Shown piece by piece: positions 1 to 10,145 of a stretch of 64,000 bases of DNA (positions are counted from its first letter, which is position 1; every line of letters starts with the position of its first letter). The stretch is from NCBI RefSeq assembly GCF_040712315.1, contig NC_134015.1, forward strand, positions 4,735,945 to 4,799,944, read 5' to 3'. A program made the translations under genes and the position numbers. This DNA comes from Castanea sativa (Eukaryota; Streptophyta; Magnoliopsida; Fagales; Fagaceae). The notes under the pieces are model-generated. The model was not told where the DNA came from and did not search any database. It saw only the letters and a list, made by a program, of their open reading frames with translations.

Positions 1-310
1 TAGGCGTGTCCTTCAGTTAGGTAAAAAGTGCAAAATTCAAATGAGTACTTTCTTGATAGTTAAATTACATCTTTTTTTCTTTGGTTGAATAAGACAGTTA
101 AGAACCATCTTTAGCATTTTTTATGTTAGTTGTTAGATGCCAAACGTGTGCCTTAAAGATTCACTTTCAAGTTGGTCCCGCAATTAATTATTTTTCAAGT
201 TGGAAGTTGGAACCAAGAAGTCTTTTTGAATTGTCAAACTTTGATGTGATAGTAAGTACTTTCTCCTCAAAGCTCAAGCTATATATTGCAAAGAGAAAAC
301 ATTGCGTTTG
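1..310. other. No gene recognised
   Basis: AT-rich sequence left of the inverted-repeat element. The only long open frame (123-335) has no recognisable domain and runs into the left inverted repeat, so it is not called as a gene. Confidence 0.5.
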
Positions 311-525
311 GAGAAAACATTGGGTTAGTAGCTGACGTAAAAGAGGCGTAAAAGGGGAGTTTTATGCCAGTCAATTTTGACATGCCACGTTACTAATTTT
401 TTTTATATTTTTTATTTTTTATTTTAGCAGAAAAGATTAAGCTCTCTTCTCTTCTCTCCTCCCTTGATCTCTCCATCTCTAAATCAAACCCATGACCTCC
501 ATGGCCGGAGCTTCAAAGCTCAACA
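311..525 (+). repeat. Left terminal inverted repeat of the 1.37-kb element
   Basis: Matches the reverse complement of 1472-1676 with scattered substitutions. The outermost motif is preceded by a partial tandem copy of itself (about 295-308). Confidence 0.75.
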
Positions 526-1312
526 ACCGCCTCTGGAAAAAAAAAAAAAAAAAAAAAAAAAAACCAGCTACTCACCAACCACAACCCGCTAGCCAGTAAC
601 CCACTCAACAACCGCAACTCCAACCACCAAAATCACAACCGAATCATAAACTCAAACTCATAACTGCATCAGCCAAGAAAAGAAAAAGAACAAAACCAGC
701 TACCGTTAAAATAAAAAACCCACCGCAAACCCATTAAAATCCACACAACCACCGCGATCCACAATGCACAATTAGTGCCACAACTTCGACAAACCCATAA
801 CCACACTCTGCAAATTTTGCAAACCCAACCCCTTAAATTGCAAATATAATGGGTCATAATAGCAAATATCAACAAAACAAATTCAATTCAACAAAAATAA
901 TAAAAACGGAACCTTTGCAAGTTCACGGGTCTTGATCACATCGTCTTTAGATTAATCAATCCAGGGCTCCCCATTTATATTAAATTTATTTTACACTTGG
1001 AACAAATTGGAACCATAAAAAAAAGAAGAAGAAGAAGCAAACTATAGAACAGAGTACAACGCCAATATTGGAAAGTAAAACCCTAACTTTAGATGAACAA
1101 AAAAACAATTATACAAAAGCAAAATACAATGATTCTGAGAAAAGCGATCGATCAGAAGCCGAAAACTCTTCTCCTTTTCTGATTGTTCATCGGCTACAAT
1201 TACCAACTGAGTCTCTCAAATCTATTGGGACCCACAAAAAATAAAACAAAGAGAAATTCATAAATAAATACGCAGAAAATAAGGGCAAGGATAAAGATAT
1301 ATAAATTTAGAA

Positions 1313-1338
1313 GAGAGAGAGAGAGCGAGAGAGAGAGC
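1313..1338. repeat. GA microsatellite
   Basis: Run of GA dinucleotides with one GC interruption, just inside the right terminal repeat. Confidence 0.8.
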
Positions 1339-1471
1339 TTACAGTTATGGTGGCTGGCAGTGTGGGTTTGCTGGGTAGAGAAGAAAGGGAGTTGAGTTTA
1401 GTGGTGACTCGCGGCGGCAGCTATTTGTTGAACCATGGAGTTTTGGCCATGGCAATGGTGTTGGTGGCTTG

Positions 1472-1676
1472 TGTTGAGCTTTGAAGCTCTTGCCATGGAG
1501 GTCATGGGTTTGATTTAGAGACGGAGAGATCAGGGGAGGAGAGAAGAGAAGAGAGCTTAATCTTTTTTGCTTGAAAAAAAAGAAAAGAAAAAAGAAAGAA
1601 GTTAGTGACATGGCATGTCAGGATTGGCTAGCGTAAAACTCACCTTTTACGCCAGCTCCTGATCCAATGTTTTCTC
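1472..1676 (-). repeat. Right terminal inverted repeat of the 1.37-kb element
   Basis: Reverse complement of 311-525. The open frame at 1345-1611 on the minus strand is a by-product of this repeat and its pyrimidine tract. Confidence 0.75.
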
Positions 1677-3007
1677 GCTTGGAAACTTTGAGCTTAGAAA
1701 TCAAGACAAACGTAAGGAAGAATCCTGTACAATGAGTAGGACATTAAAAAAAAAAAAAAAGAATACCCTACCAATATTCAAATTATATATATATTTTACA
1801 TCTCACAGCACATTTACTTTTTCAAATGTAGGATATACACATTTTATGAAGTGAGTGTTATATATTACATATATTTTTGATAGGATATGTAATATTAATA
1901 TATCATGATTGCTTCATACTTTTTTTTTATCTTAGAAAAAAAAAGGTGAAATCATAAGAGTAAGACTCTTTATAATTCTAATTAGTAAGATAAATCCTAA
2001 TCGTGCATGATTTAGCCATCTTGATATCAGACATTATTCGAACTCAAGCGCTAAATGCAAAGGAAATGATGTGCTTCACCACTAAACTCTACACTGAGAT
2101 TTTGCTAACATTTTTTAATATAATAATAAAAAAAAAAAAAAAAGAAGTAGAAGCATAATGAAATGCAGATTCTACGTACTCATTCTTTTTTTGTTTTTTT
2201 TTTGAGGGGGTACTCATACTCAACTTGTCAAAGATGTGTTGCCAAAAAAATAAAAACAGAGTTATTTAGGTGGTTGTTTGTTTGTTTGTTTGTTTTTTTT
2301 TTTTTGGTGTGATAAATCTAGGTGGGTGTTTGTTAATTGTTAGTGGATGCTGGCCAAATTAGTGTACCCAACCGTATTACATGTGGAGTTATCTCATTGG
2401 CTACTGCCTCATCCCCACCGCTTCCCCCTTTAATTCTGCCATAATTGTTCAACCGTATCATAAACACAAGCCCATACTCAGTCAAACTGCCCCCTATAGT
2501 TCACTGTTCACCTAACTTATAGTGTTGCCTCTCACTTTCTTTGTTTTTTTTTTTTTTTTGGATGGACATTGAATTTTTAACTGATTAAAAAAAAAGAGTT
2601 TTTAACCGTTTTAAATATTTTTTTTTTATAAAAATGGTACTAATTTTTTTTTCTAAAAGTGTATTAATAAGTGCCAGTTTGTTTTTTTTATCTCAAACTC
2701 GTATTTTTATATTTTAAACAATATTACACACATTTTTACCCACATATATTTCAAAAAATTACAAAAATTACAAAAATTTTATCTCAAACTACTCTATCAA
2801 ACACCCTTTCAACGTCTTAAAAAAACCTATTAATAATACTTTTTTTTCCTCAACATTTAAAAAAGAAAACTGTCACACCAAAAGTGTGCAGCTAAACAAA
2901 CCCAAGTAGCATTCATAAAAAAAAAAAAAAAAAAAAAAAATCCACACCAAAAGTGTGTAGCTAAACAAACTACAAAGCGAAGGAACATTCAATCTTGATG
3001 ATGATCA
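1677..3007. other. Gene-free AT-rich spacer with repeat remnants
   Basis: Contains poly(A)/poly(T) tracts and a block at 2434-2510 that recurs downstream of DUF538 copies 1 and 2 (about 4291 and 6790), which suggests remains of an older upstream repeat unit. A ~26-bp motif (ACACCAAAAGTGTG...) is directly repeated at about 2875 and 2943. The stretch 2690-2815 resembles a degenerate Tourist-like MITE like that at 27357. Confidence 0.5.
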
Positions 3008-3189
3008 TAAATTCACGATTTTGCTCTAGTGCAGGAAAAAACTTAATAGCATAAGTCAATGTTCACCTGTATGGTAATAGATATAATAATTACAAAAGCA
3101 GTTCTTGTCCAAATTGCCATGATTTATGTCGGTAATGGCATGATGGGAATTTTGTGAAAAAACCAAGGGCAAAAGTACAGCTTCACCCC

Positions 3190-3196
3190 TATATAT
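3190..3196 (+). promoter_or_regulatory. TATA box of DUF538 copy 1
   Basis: TATATAT lies ~103 bp before the ATG, in a 290-bp upstream block that is nearly identical in copy 2. Confidence 0.65.
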
Positions 3197-3298
3197 CTAT
3201 TAGCAACCCCACCTCTTTCTCAATCCACTCTACATTATTCACAAACACAGTCACTCAAGAATACAACCCAGAAGAAGTTTGAGGAAAACCAAGTAAAA

Positions 3299-3769
3299 AT
3301 GTCTCTGATCACAGAGGAAATCAAGGCCAAGGCTGATGAGTTCTACCAAGGAGATAAGATCTGTCAGGAGAAATCAAAGTTTTTGCTCACAGAAATGGGC
3401 TTGCCTAATGGCTTATTGCCTTTGCAAGACATTGAGGAATGTGGGTATGTGAAAGAGACTGGCTTTGTGTGGCTAAAGCAGAAAAAGAGCACTACCCACA
3501 AGTTTGACAAGATTGGCAAGCTTGTTTCTTATGGCACTGAAGTCACAGCCTATGTTGAGCCCAAAAAAATCAAGAAGCTAAGTGGGGTTAAGTCCAAGGA
3601 GCTTTTGGTTTGGATTACACTCAATGAAATCTTTTTGGATGATCCTCCAACTGGAAAGATTACTTTCAAGACTCCTACTGGGCTGTTCAGGACATTCCCA
3701 GTTTCAGCTTTTGAAGTTGAAGAGGAAGTCAAGGAAAAGGAAGCTGTGGAAGCTGTCAAAGAAATCTGA
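3299..3769 (+). CDS. DUF538 family protein, copy 1
   Basis: Single-exon gene of 156 aa. The protein has the DUF538 layout: a short N-terminal helix, the segment EMGLPNGLLPLQDIEECGY (residues 39-57), a beta-rich middle (VWLKQKKSTTHKFDKIGKLV) and the core DPPTGKITFKTPTGL before FRTFPVSAFE (residues 115-141). The C terminus is an acidic/lysine tail with a short EAV repeat. There is no signal peptide or membrane segment, so it is probably cytosolic, unlike many secreted DUF538 proteins. The biochemical role of DUF538 is not settled; some members (SVB family) affect trichome growth. The start is the first ATG after the TATA box and matches copy 2. A poly(A) signal lies ~105 bp after the stop. It is the first of three tandem copies. 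Confidence 0.93.
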   Translation: MSLITEEIKAKADEFYQGDKICQEKSKFLLTEMGLPNGLLPLQDIEECGYVKETGFVWLKQKKSTTHKFDKIGKLVSYGTEVTAYVEPKKIKKLSGVKSKELLVWITLNEIFLDDPPTGKITFKTPTGLFRTFPVSAFEVEEEVKEKEAVEAVKEI

Positions 3770-4425
3770 TTTTCAGGAGAAGCTTCAGTTCTAAAAAAAC
3801 TATGTTCTTAAATTTCAATCTTGATAATGTTATGATGCTTTTCTTTTTTGGTTGTCTTTTACTAGTGTTACTGATAATAAAAATGTGAACTTTTCAGAAT
3901 TTTACGAAGAGTTTCATTGTTTAATAATTAATATCTGTTAAAGACTATAGCTTGAGATCTATGCTTGTTAAAGGGCTATTTGCTTTCTTCAACTGGTCCC
4001 CAATTAAGGAGTATTGCTAATCAAGCAATCAAACTCTTTGAATAAAAATGCAATTTTTTAATTACATATTTCTTAATGGTATATATTGGTTCGCTAATTA
4101 AAATCAATTATATAATTGTATTGAGTCTATTCACTATTGACCAGTACGTTACACCATTGTATTTAATTATTCATAAATGAGAACATTATTTTTGTTAATG
4201 AAATGGTACTTTAGTTACAAACTTATAATATTTGGGAAATATAAATTTAAAGAAATTTAAACTATCAGTGTACAATTTTTTATTATTAAAATTCTGCCGT
4301 AATTGTTCAACCGTATCATAAACACAAGCACCATACAGAGTCAAACTGCCCTGTTATGGTTCACCTAAATTATCATGTTGCCTCTCTTTATGTTTTTTTT
4401 TTTCAGGAAATTTTTTTGAAATGGG
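3770..4425. repeat. 3' flank of DUF538 repeat unit 1
   Basis: Closely matches the flank of copy 2 (6247-6931), including the AATTCTGCCGTAATTGTTC block at about 4291. No gene. The unit is interrupted at 4421-4425 by the solo LTR. Confidence 0.8.
3876..3881 (+). terminator. Poly(A) signal of DUF538 copy 1
   Basis: AATAAA about 105 bp after the stop, conserved at the same place in copy 2 (6359-6364). Confidence 0.6.
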
Positions 4426-5181
4426 TGTAAGTACACAATTGCACTTGGACCCTAAGACAACTACGGGCTTAGGCCCAATGAGCCTTAAACAATGAAATTT
4501 GTAGAGTGTGAGCTCGAAATCTAGATTAGAAGTACTGAGAACTTAATAACAGGCTAAGATGTGCAAACACTTGTATATAATAAACGATAATTGCAAATAA
4601 ACCTCCTCGGACGTGAGCCGATGACTACTTCTGTATTATTTCTCTTTCTTTCTTAAAGATTACAATTCTTAATTTCTTTCTTCGTTCCCGACCTCTCTCT
4701 TTTTTGGCCTTCACCCCCCTTAAATACTTCATTTTTCTGATGCTTTTTCCACGTATTTCTCAAACCTCCTCCCCCTAGATATTTCTTTTCTTAGTGCCTT
4801 TGAATAGTGACCAGAAGTTTCAGTTCTACTGTTTAGGAGTCACTTCCCCATTAATGCGGCCAGGGAGGTAGGTGCAGAGTCTTTAATGTAGAGGTGGCAG
4901 CCTTTGCTTTTGATATTTTTCTAACACCGGTGTACCTTGAAGGCTCAGAGTTTCCCCCTTTTAACCAACAGTCTTTCCAGAAGTTTGTCTTGACCTTCAT
5001 AGTGAACCTCTGACTTCTCTTGGATCTGTCCGAGGATAAATCCACCCTCGGCTGTATCCTTGGACCCTCGGCATATGGGCCGACTCGCAGTACCAACAAA
5101 TTCTTAATGCAAGAACAGATCGGCCCTCCTTATTAGGGCCCAAAGGCCCAGATGCCTGCTTGGGTCCTTTTACTTCCCACA
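4426..5181. mobile_element. Solo LTR, 756 bp
   Basis: Starts TGTAAGTACAC and ends TTCCCACA, giving the TG...CA ends of an LTR. It is flanked by ATGGG (4421-4425) and ATGTG (5182-5186), a 5-bp target duplication with one substitution. The paralogous second repeat unit has the uninterrupted site at 6927-6931 (GAAATGTGTACAT). No internal retrotransposon region is present, so this is the product of recombination between two LTRs. A related but diverged LTR lies near 61620-61996. Orientation and superfamily cannot be fixed without an intact relative. Confidence 0.88.
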
Positions 5182-5186
5182 ATGTG

Positions 5187-5496
5187 TACATTAGATTTTA
5201 TAAATCTATCAACGTTTGAACAAAAATTGACTGTATATATATACATATACATTTTTAAAATAGAAAAAAAAATTGATTATTACAAACTTTTCATTTCACA
5301 ATTACAATTTTATTTGTTAGATTTGACAGTGTGGAAATAAATACACATGTAAATTTATGATTTGAACTACAAAATAATTCATTTTCAAATGGAGAAAATT
5401 CTAATACTTACCAACTTGATATCTATTTAAAATTATGATGATGTAATATAATCCAATCTAGTCATTTTAAAATGGATGAATACAATTATAATAGAT
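5187..5496. repeat. Remainder of DUF538 repeat unit 1
   Basis: Continues the duplicated 3' flank after the solo LTR and matches 6932-7243. No gene. Confidence 0.75.
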
Positions 5497-5677
5497 AAAT
5501 TCACGATCTTGCTCTAGTGCAGGAAAAAACTAAATAACATAAATCAATGTTCACCTGTATGGTAATAGATATAATAATTACAAAAGCAGTTCTTGTCCAA
5601 ATTGCCATGATTTATGTCGGTAATGGCATGATGGGAATTTTGTGAAAAAACCAAGGGCAAAAGTACAGCTTCACCAC

Positions 5678-5684
5678 TATATAT
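5678..5684 (+). promoter_or_regulatory. TATA box of DUF538 copy 2
   Basis: TATATAT 110 bp before the ATG, aligned with the TATA box of copy 1. Confidence 0.65.
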
Positions 5685-5787
5685 TTATTATCAACCCCAC
5701 CTCAATCTCAATGCACTCCACGTTTCTCACCAACGCAGTCACTCAAGAACACAACCCAGAAGAAGTTTGAGGAAAACCAAGAAAAAA

Positions 5788-6246
5788 ATGTCTCTGATCA
5801 CAGAGGAAATGAAGGCCAAGGCTGAGCTCTACCAAGGAGATAAGATCTGTCAGGAGAAATCAAAGTTTTTGCTCACAGAAATGGGCTTGCCTAATGGCTT
5901 ATTGCCTTTGCAAGACATTGAGGAATGTGGGTATGTGAAAGAGACTGGCTTTGTGTGGCTAAAGCAGAAAAAGAGCACAACCCACAAGTTTGAAAAGATT
6001 GGCAAGCTTGTTTCTTATGGCACTGAAGTCACAGCCTATGTTGAGCCCAAAAAAATCAAGAAGCTAAGTGGGGTTAAGTCCAAGGAGCTTTTGGTTTGGA
6101 TTACACTCAATGAAATCTTTGTGGATGATCCTCCAACTGGAAAGATTACTTTTAAGACTCCTACTGGGCTGTTCAGGACATTCCCAGTTTCAGCTTTTGA
6201 AGTTGAGGAGGAAGTCAAGGAAAAGGAAGCTGTCAAAGAAATCTGA
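5788..6246 (+). CDS. DUF538 family protein, copy 2
   Basis: Single-exon gene of 152 aa, almost identical to copy 1. The differences are KAELYQ for KADEFYQ near the N terminus, a few substitutions (V for L in EIFVDDPP) and a shorter acidic tail that has lost one EAV repeat. The frame is open upstream to 5767, but only from a TTG; the ATG at 5788 aligns with copy 1 and is the likely start. It has its own TATA box and AATAAA (6359-6364). Near-identity of coding, promoter and 3' flank points to a recent tandem duplication or gene conversion. The function is as uncertain as for copy 1. Confidence 0.93.
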   Translation: MSLITEEMKAKAELYQGDKICQEKSKFLLTEMGLPNGLLPLQDIEECGYVKETGFVWLKQKKSTTHKFEKIGKLVSYGTEVTAYVEPKKIKKLSGVKSKELLVWITLNEIFVDDPPTGKITFKTPTGLFRTFPVSAFEVEEEVKEKEAVKEI

Positions 6247-6358
6247 TTTTCAGGGGAAGCTTGAGTTCTAAGACTTTGTTCTTAGGTTCTTAAATTTCAA
6301 TCTTCGATAATGTTGTGATGCTTTTTTTTTTTGGTTGTCTTTTACTAGTGTTACTGAT

Positions 6359-6364
6359 AATAAA
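6359..6364 (+). terminator. Poly(A) signal of DUF538 copy 2
   Basis: AATAAA about 113 bp after the stop, aligned with copy 1. Confidence 0.6.
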
Positions 6365-7243
6365 AATGTGAACTTTTCAGAATTTTATGAATAGTTTCAT
6401 TGTTTGATATTATAGCTATTGAAGATTATAGCTTGAGATCTATCCTTGGTAAAGGATTACCAAGATTTGCTTTTTTCAACTGGTCCCCAATTAAAGAATA
6501 ATGCTAATCAAGCCATCAAACTCTTTGAATAAAAATGCAATTTTTTAATTACATATTTTTAAATGTGTAAAATTAAGTAAAATTTCTTAATGGTATATAT
6601 TGGTTCGCAAATCAAAATCAATTATATAATTGTATTGAGTCTATTGACAAGTGAATTACACCATTGTATTTAATTGTTCATAAAAGAGATAACATTATTT
6701 TTGTTAATGAAATGGTACTTTAGTTACAATATTTGGGAAATATAAATTTAAAGAAATTTAAACTATCAGTGTACAATATTTTATTATTAAAATTCTGCCG
6801 TAATTGTTCGATCGTGTATCATAAACACAAGCACCATACTGAGTCAAACTGCCCTGTTATGGTTCACCTAAATTATCATGTTGCCTCTCTTTTTGTTTTT
6901 TTTTTTTTTCAGGAATTTTTTTTGAAATGTGTACATAAGATTTTATAAAGCTATCAACATTTGAACAAAAATTGACTATATAATACATATATATATATAT
7001 ATATATATAAAATTATTTTGAAAATAGAAAAAAATTGACTATTACAAACTTTTCATTTCATGATTACAATTTTATTTGTTAGATTTGACAGTGTGGTAAT
7101 AAATACACATTTAAATTTATAATTTGAACCATAAAATAATTCATTTTCAAATGGAAAAAATTCTAATATTTACCAACTTGATATCTATTTAAAATTATGA
7201 TGATGTAATATAATCCAATTTAGTCATTTTAAAATGGATGAAT

Positions 7244-8037
7244 ACGATTCTTAGCATTTTAGGATGAAGTTACTTAGGAAATATAGACGACTTCAGTCCC
7301 TAATTTTTTCCCCTAATCTTCATGATGTTGTCCATTTTTTTCAGCTAGAGACACTTGCTTAAAATGATAAACACACTAAAGAAAAATGAGTAGCTACTCA
7401 AACCTAAATATCCTTCAATTAGGATTTGGATAAATGAATGATAATTGTAGATATAATCAATGTTGGATTTTGTTAATAAGTACTATAAGGCCACATATTA
7501 ACGAATAATAGATATTCAATTATAATTATAATACACACTTTCAAAATTTTTTTTTATAGTAATTTACTAATTTGCACACACAAATTTGGAGTTGGATGAA
7601 TGACAATGATTATAATAATCTTACTTTCTATATTCCACTTTATACTCATCAATTGTGGTATATGGTATTTGATCTACTTTTTTTTTTTTTTTTCCATTTT
7701 AATCTAAAATTAGTTTGATTCTCAAAAAAGAAGAAGTTTATAAGTAAAAATAATGCATAGTAATAGTATTAGGTATTGTTAGTAACAAGGTACATATTAA
7801 GGAATAAAAAGTATTTAATTATAAATTGTAATACACACCTAAAAGTATAGAAGAATTCAGTTTTCGTTAAATTATTAACACACATTTATTATCATTGTAT
7901 GTACTTGTTTTCAATATTTATACACAATTTAATTTCTGTTTTTTAAAAATATATATTTATATAAGAATATTAAATGTGTCTTAACTAAAGTTACCAAACC
8001 CATCAATATTTATGTTGGTTAACCTTAATAGCATGAT
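7244..8037. other. Gene-free AT-rich spacer
   Basis: Low-complexity AT-rich DNA between repeat unit 2 and the SINE. No coding signal or bounded element was recognised. Confidence 0.5.
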
Positions 8038-8197
8038 ATTGCCGCGTACTCTTGGTATAGTGGTCACTCCACAAGTATAAGTGCTTGTAGGGTGTGAGGG
8101 CAAGAGCCGAGATTCAAGTTTTCAAGAGGGAAATTCACACACATATACACTTAGATTAGATTAGAATAGAAATTCTATGTTGTATTAAAAAAAAAAA
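8038..8197 (+). mobile_element. tRNA-derived SINE in the upstream region of DUF538 copy 3
   Basis: A 160-bp insertion ending in poly(A). It is flanked by 17-bp target duplications, AACCTTAATAGCATGAT (8021-8037) and AACCTTAAAAGCATGAT (8198-8214), with one mismatch. The 5' part has a tRNA-like A box (TGGTATAGTGGTCA) and a weak B box (GATTCAAGTTT), as expected for an internal RNA polymerase III promoter. It is not a tRNA gene because no cloverleaf can be closed. Confidence 0.85.
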
Positions 8198-8373
8198 AAC
8201 CTTAAAAGCATGATTGGAATTTTGGAAAAAAAGAAAAGAAAAAGGAAGGGCAAAAGTACAGCTTCACCACTACACAGACTACAGTATCTATCAATTATCA
8301 ACACTACCTCTTCCTCAAACCATTCTACGTTATTCACATACACATTCACTTTGAACAAACAGAGAACACAAAA

Positions 8374-8812
8374 ATGTCTCTGGTTACAGAGGAAATCAAG
8401 GCCAAGGCTGAGTACAACCAAGGACATCAGTTCTGTCAAGAGAAGTCAAAGTTATTGCTCACAGAAATGGGCTTGCCCAATGGCTTATTGCCTCTGCAAG
8501 ACATTGAGGAATGTGGGTTATGTGAAAGAAACTGGTTTTGTGTGGCTAAGGCAGAAAAGGAGCATATCCCACAAGTTTAAAAAGATTGGCAAGCTCGTTT
8601 CTTATGCCACTGAAGTCTCAGCTTATATTGAGCACAAAAAAATCAAGAGGCTTAGTGGGGTCAAGGCCAAGGAGCTTATGATTTGGGTTACACTCAATGA
8701 AATCTTTGTGGATGATCCTCCAACTAATAAAATTACTATCAAGAGTCTTACAGGGCTGTCCAGGACATTGCCAGTTTCAGCTCTTGAAATTGAGGATGGA
8801 AAAGATCTCTGA
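8374..8812 (+). pseudogene. DUF538 copy 3, frameshifted
   Basis: The reading frame starts MSLVTEEIKAKAEYNQGHQF and follows copies 1 and 2 as far as IEECG. There an extra T (8518-8519: GGGTTATG for GGGTATG) shifts the frame and leads to a stop at 8580. The remaining DUF538 sequence (YVKETGFVWLRQKRS... to DGKDL) continues in another frame to a stop at 8812. The tail lacks the acidic EEEVKEKEA segment. The aligned TATA position now reads CTACACAGACTACAG, so the TATA box is gone. The copy is clearly more diverged than the other two. Sequencing error is possible for one base, but the promoter loss supports real decay. Confidence 0.85.
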
Positions 8813-9386
8813 TTTTCATAAGTAGCATGAGTTCTAAAAAAGCTCTGTTTATTGTTGTGATGCTTCATTGCTTTGTTACCTTTTATACCACTGTTACTAA
8901 TAATAAAAAAAGTGAACTTTACAGAATTTTATGAAGAGTTTTTGATACCTTAGATAATAGGGATTATAGCTTGGAGGATAGTTGTTTGATCCATGCTTGT
9001 AAAGGTTTACCAAGATTTGTTTTTTCAAGCAGTCCCCAATTGAAGAATAATTCTAATAAAGTAATCATACTCTTTGGATAAAAACGCAAACTATTTTTTT
9101 TTAATTACACGATATATTATTATTAAATGTGTAAATTTTAGTTATGATTTCTTAACGCTGTATTTTTAGTTCTCCAATTAAAATCAATACATAGATGTCT
9201 GCTCAATACATGAGTATATATATATAAATACATGAGTATATTATCAATTCATATGAAAATCTCTTTATTTTTCATGCATATAGTCTAAAAAAAAAGTTTA
9301 TGTATAACTCAATCATTAATTAGGTAGTATTATATGGTATCAAAAAAAAAAAAAAGGTAGTATTATGTTTTCAAAATTTTAGGGTT
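8813..9386. other. 3' flank of DUF538 copy 3 and spacer
   Basis: The first ~300 bp still resemble the 3' flanks of copies 1 and 2 (shared CCCCAATTGAAGAATAAT-type block near 9035). The stretch 9190-9350 is partly repeated at 9590-9710, on the other side of the small element at 9387. Confidence 0.5.
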
Positions 9387-9545
9387 CGGTTAATGTATGT
9401 CTTTAGGGCATATATTAATTATCCATTTAAAAAAAAATTTTAATGAGGAATTGAAAAAAATTATCAAAACAGTTAATCATTTTTTCATAAAATATTTTCT
9501 AAAATGGTTTACTAATGTATGCCTTAAGGGCATACGTTAGTGAAA
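9387..9545. mobile_element. Small MITE-like element with hairpin ends, copy A
   Basis: Each end is a short palindrome around TTAGGGCATA / TTAAGGGCATAC, separated by ~90 bp of AT-rich DNA. The same arrangement recurs at 10896-11057 and, more weakly, at 22262-22425. Its class is unknown. Confidence 0.55.
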
Positions 9546-9794
9546 CCCATTTATTATATAACATATCATTGAAAAGATGTGAGATCAACAAGTAGATGTC
9601 TTGCTCAATGCATGGGTATATTATAAGGTCATATGAATATCTCTTTTTAGTTCATGTATAACAGTAAAAAAAAAAAAGTATTTGTGTAACTCATTAAGTA
9701 GTATTATGTTTGCTTAGATGGAAGGTTAAATAAAGATATTCTTTCATTCTCAAGAAATGTGCCACATATCAAACCTTAGACTCTCGTAGCTTTG

Positions 9795-10145
9795 TGTTGG
9801 AGGGATCATAATCTAACTCCCTACAACCACTCTAAAAACAGGTTCACGTGGTGTGATGTTGAAAATCATAAAAGATTTGAGTGTGTCTTCTTCGTCGCCA
9901 ATTGGTTTTGAGATAGAATGACATAGCTCATAGTTTGAAAAATGGTATCAGAGCCAAGATTATGGGTTCGAGTCACGAGAGTGTCATTTTAAGGGAGGGA
10001 TTGTTGGAGTGATCACAATTTGACTCCCTACAACCACTTTAAAAACAAGCATGCATGGTGTGATGTTGAAAGCCATAAAAGAATTGAGTGTCTTCCTCAA
10101 CATTAATTGGTTTTGAGGTAGAATGGCATAACTCATGGTCCGACA
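9795..10145 (+). mobile_element. Complete TRIM retrotransposon, 351 bp
   Basis: Two LTRs of ~145 bp (9795-9940 and 10002-10145), both starting TGTTGGAG, enclose only 61 bp. That interior holds a primer-binding site for initiator tRNA-Met (TGGTATCAGAGCC from 9943) and a polypurine tract (AAGGGAGGGA, 9991-10000). The whole is flanked by a perfect 5-bp target duplication, CTTTG (9790-9794 and 10146-10150). It has no coding capacity, so it must have used enzymes of another element. The LTRs differ at many sites, so the insertion is not recent. Confidence 0.92.

Larger units (their letters stand above)
311..1676. mobile_element. Non-autonomous DNA transposon with long terminal inverted repeats
   Basis: About 210 bp at the left end (311-525) reappears inverted at the right end (1472-1676). 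Both ends start GAGAAAACATTGG and share a GCGTAAAAGG block, a pyrimidine-rich block and a segment with two CCATGG sites. The ~950 bp between them carries no recognisable transposase. Long TIRs beginning GAGA are typical of Mutator-like elements, but no 9-bp target duplication could be read, so the superfamily is inferred. The inner part (about 1060-1260) resembles leader or intron sequence and could be captured host DNA, which is not proven. Confidence 0.7.
5497..7243 (+). repeat. Second DUF538 tandem repeat unit
   Basis: From the block beginning AAATTCACGAT, this unit repeats 3008 onward at a constant offset of 2489 bp through promoter and start codon. Removing the 761-bp LTR insertion gives an original unit of about 1.73 kb. 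The unit holds promoter, gene, 3' flank and an (AT)n tract at about 6985-7010. Confidence 0.85.

Noticed and set aside
5767..5787. N-terminal extension (RKTKKK) of DUF538 copy 2
   Set aside because: Starts from TTG; the ATG at 5788 aligns exactly with the start of copy 1.
8038..8197. tRNA gene from A- and B-box-like motifs
   Set aside because: No closable cloverleaf, poly(A) tail and target duplication present; it is a SINE. The same applies to 39413-39575.
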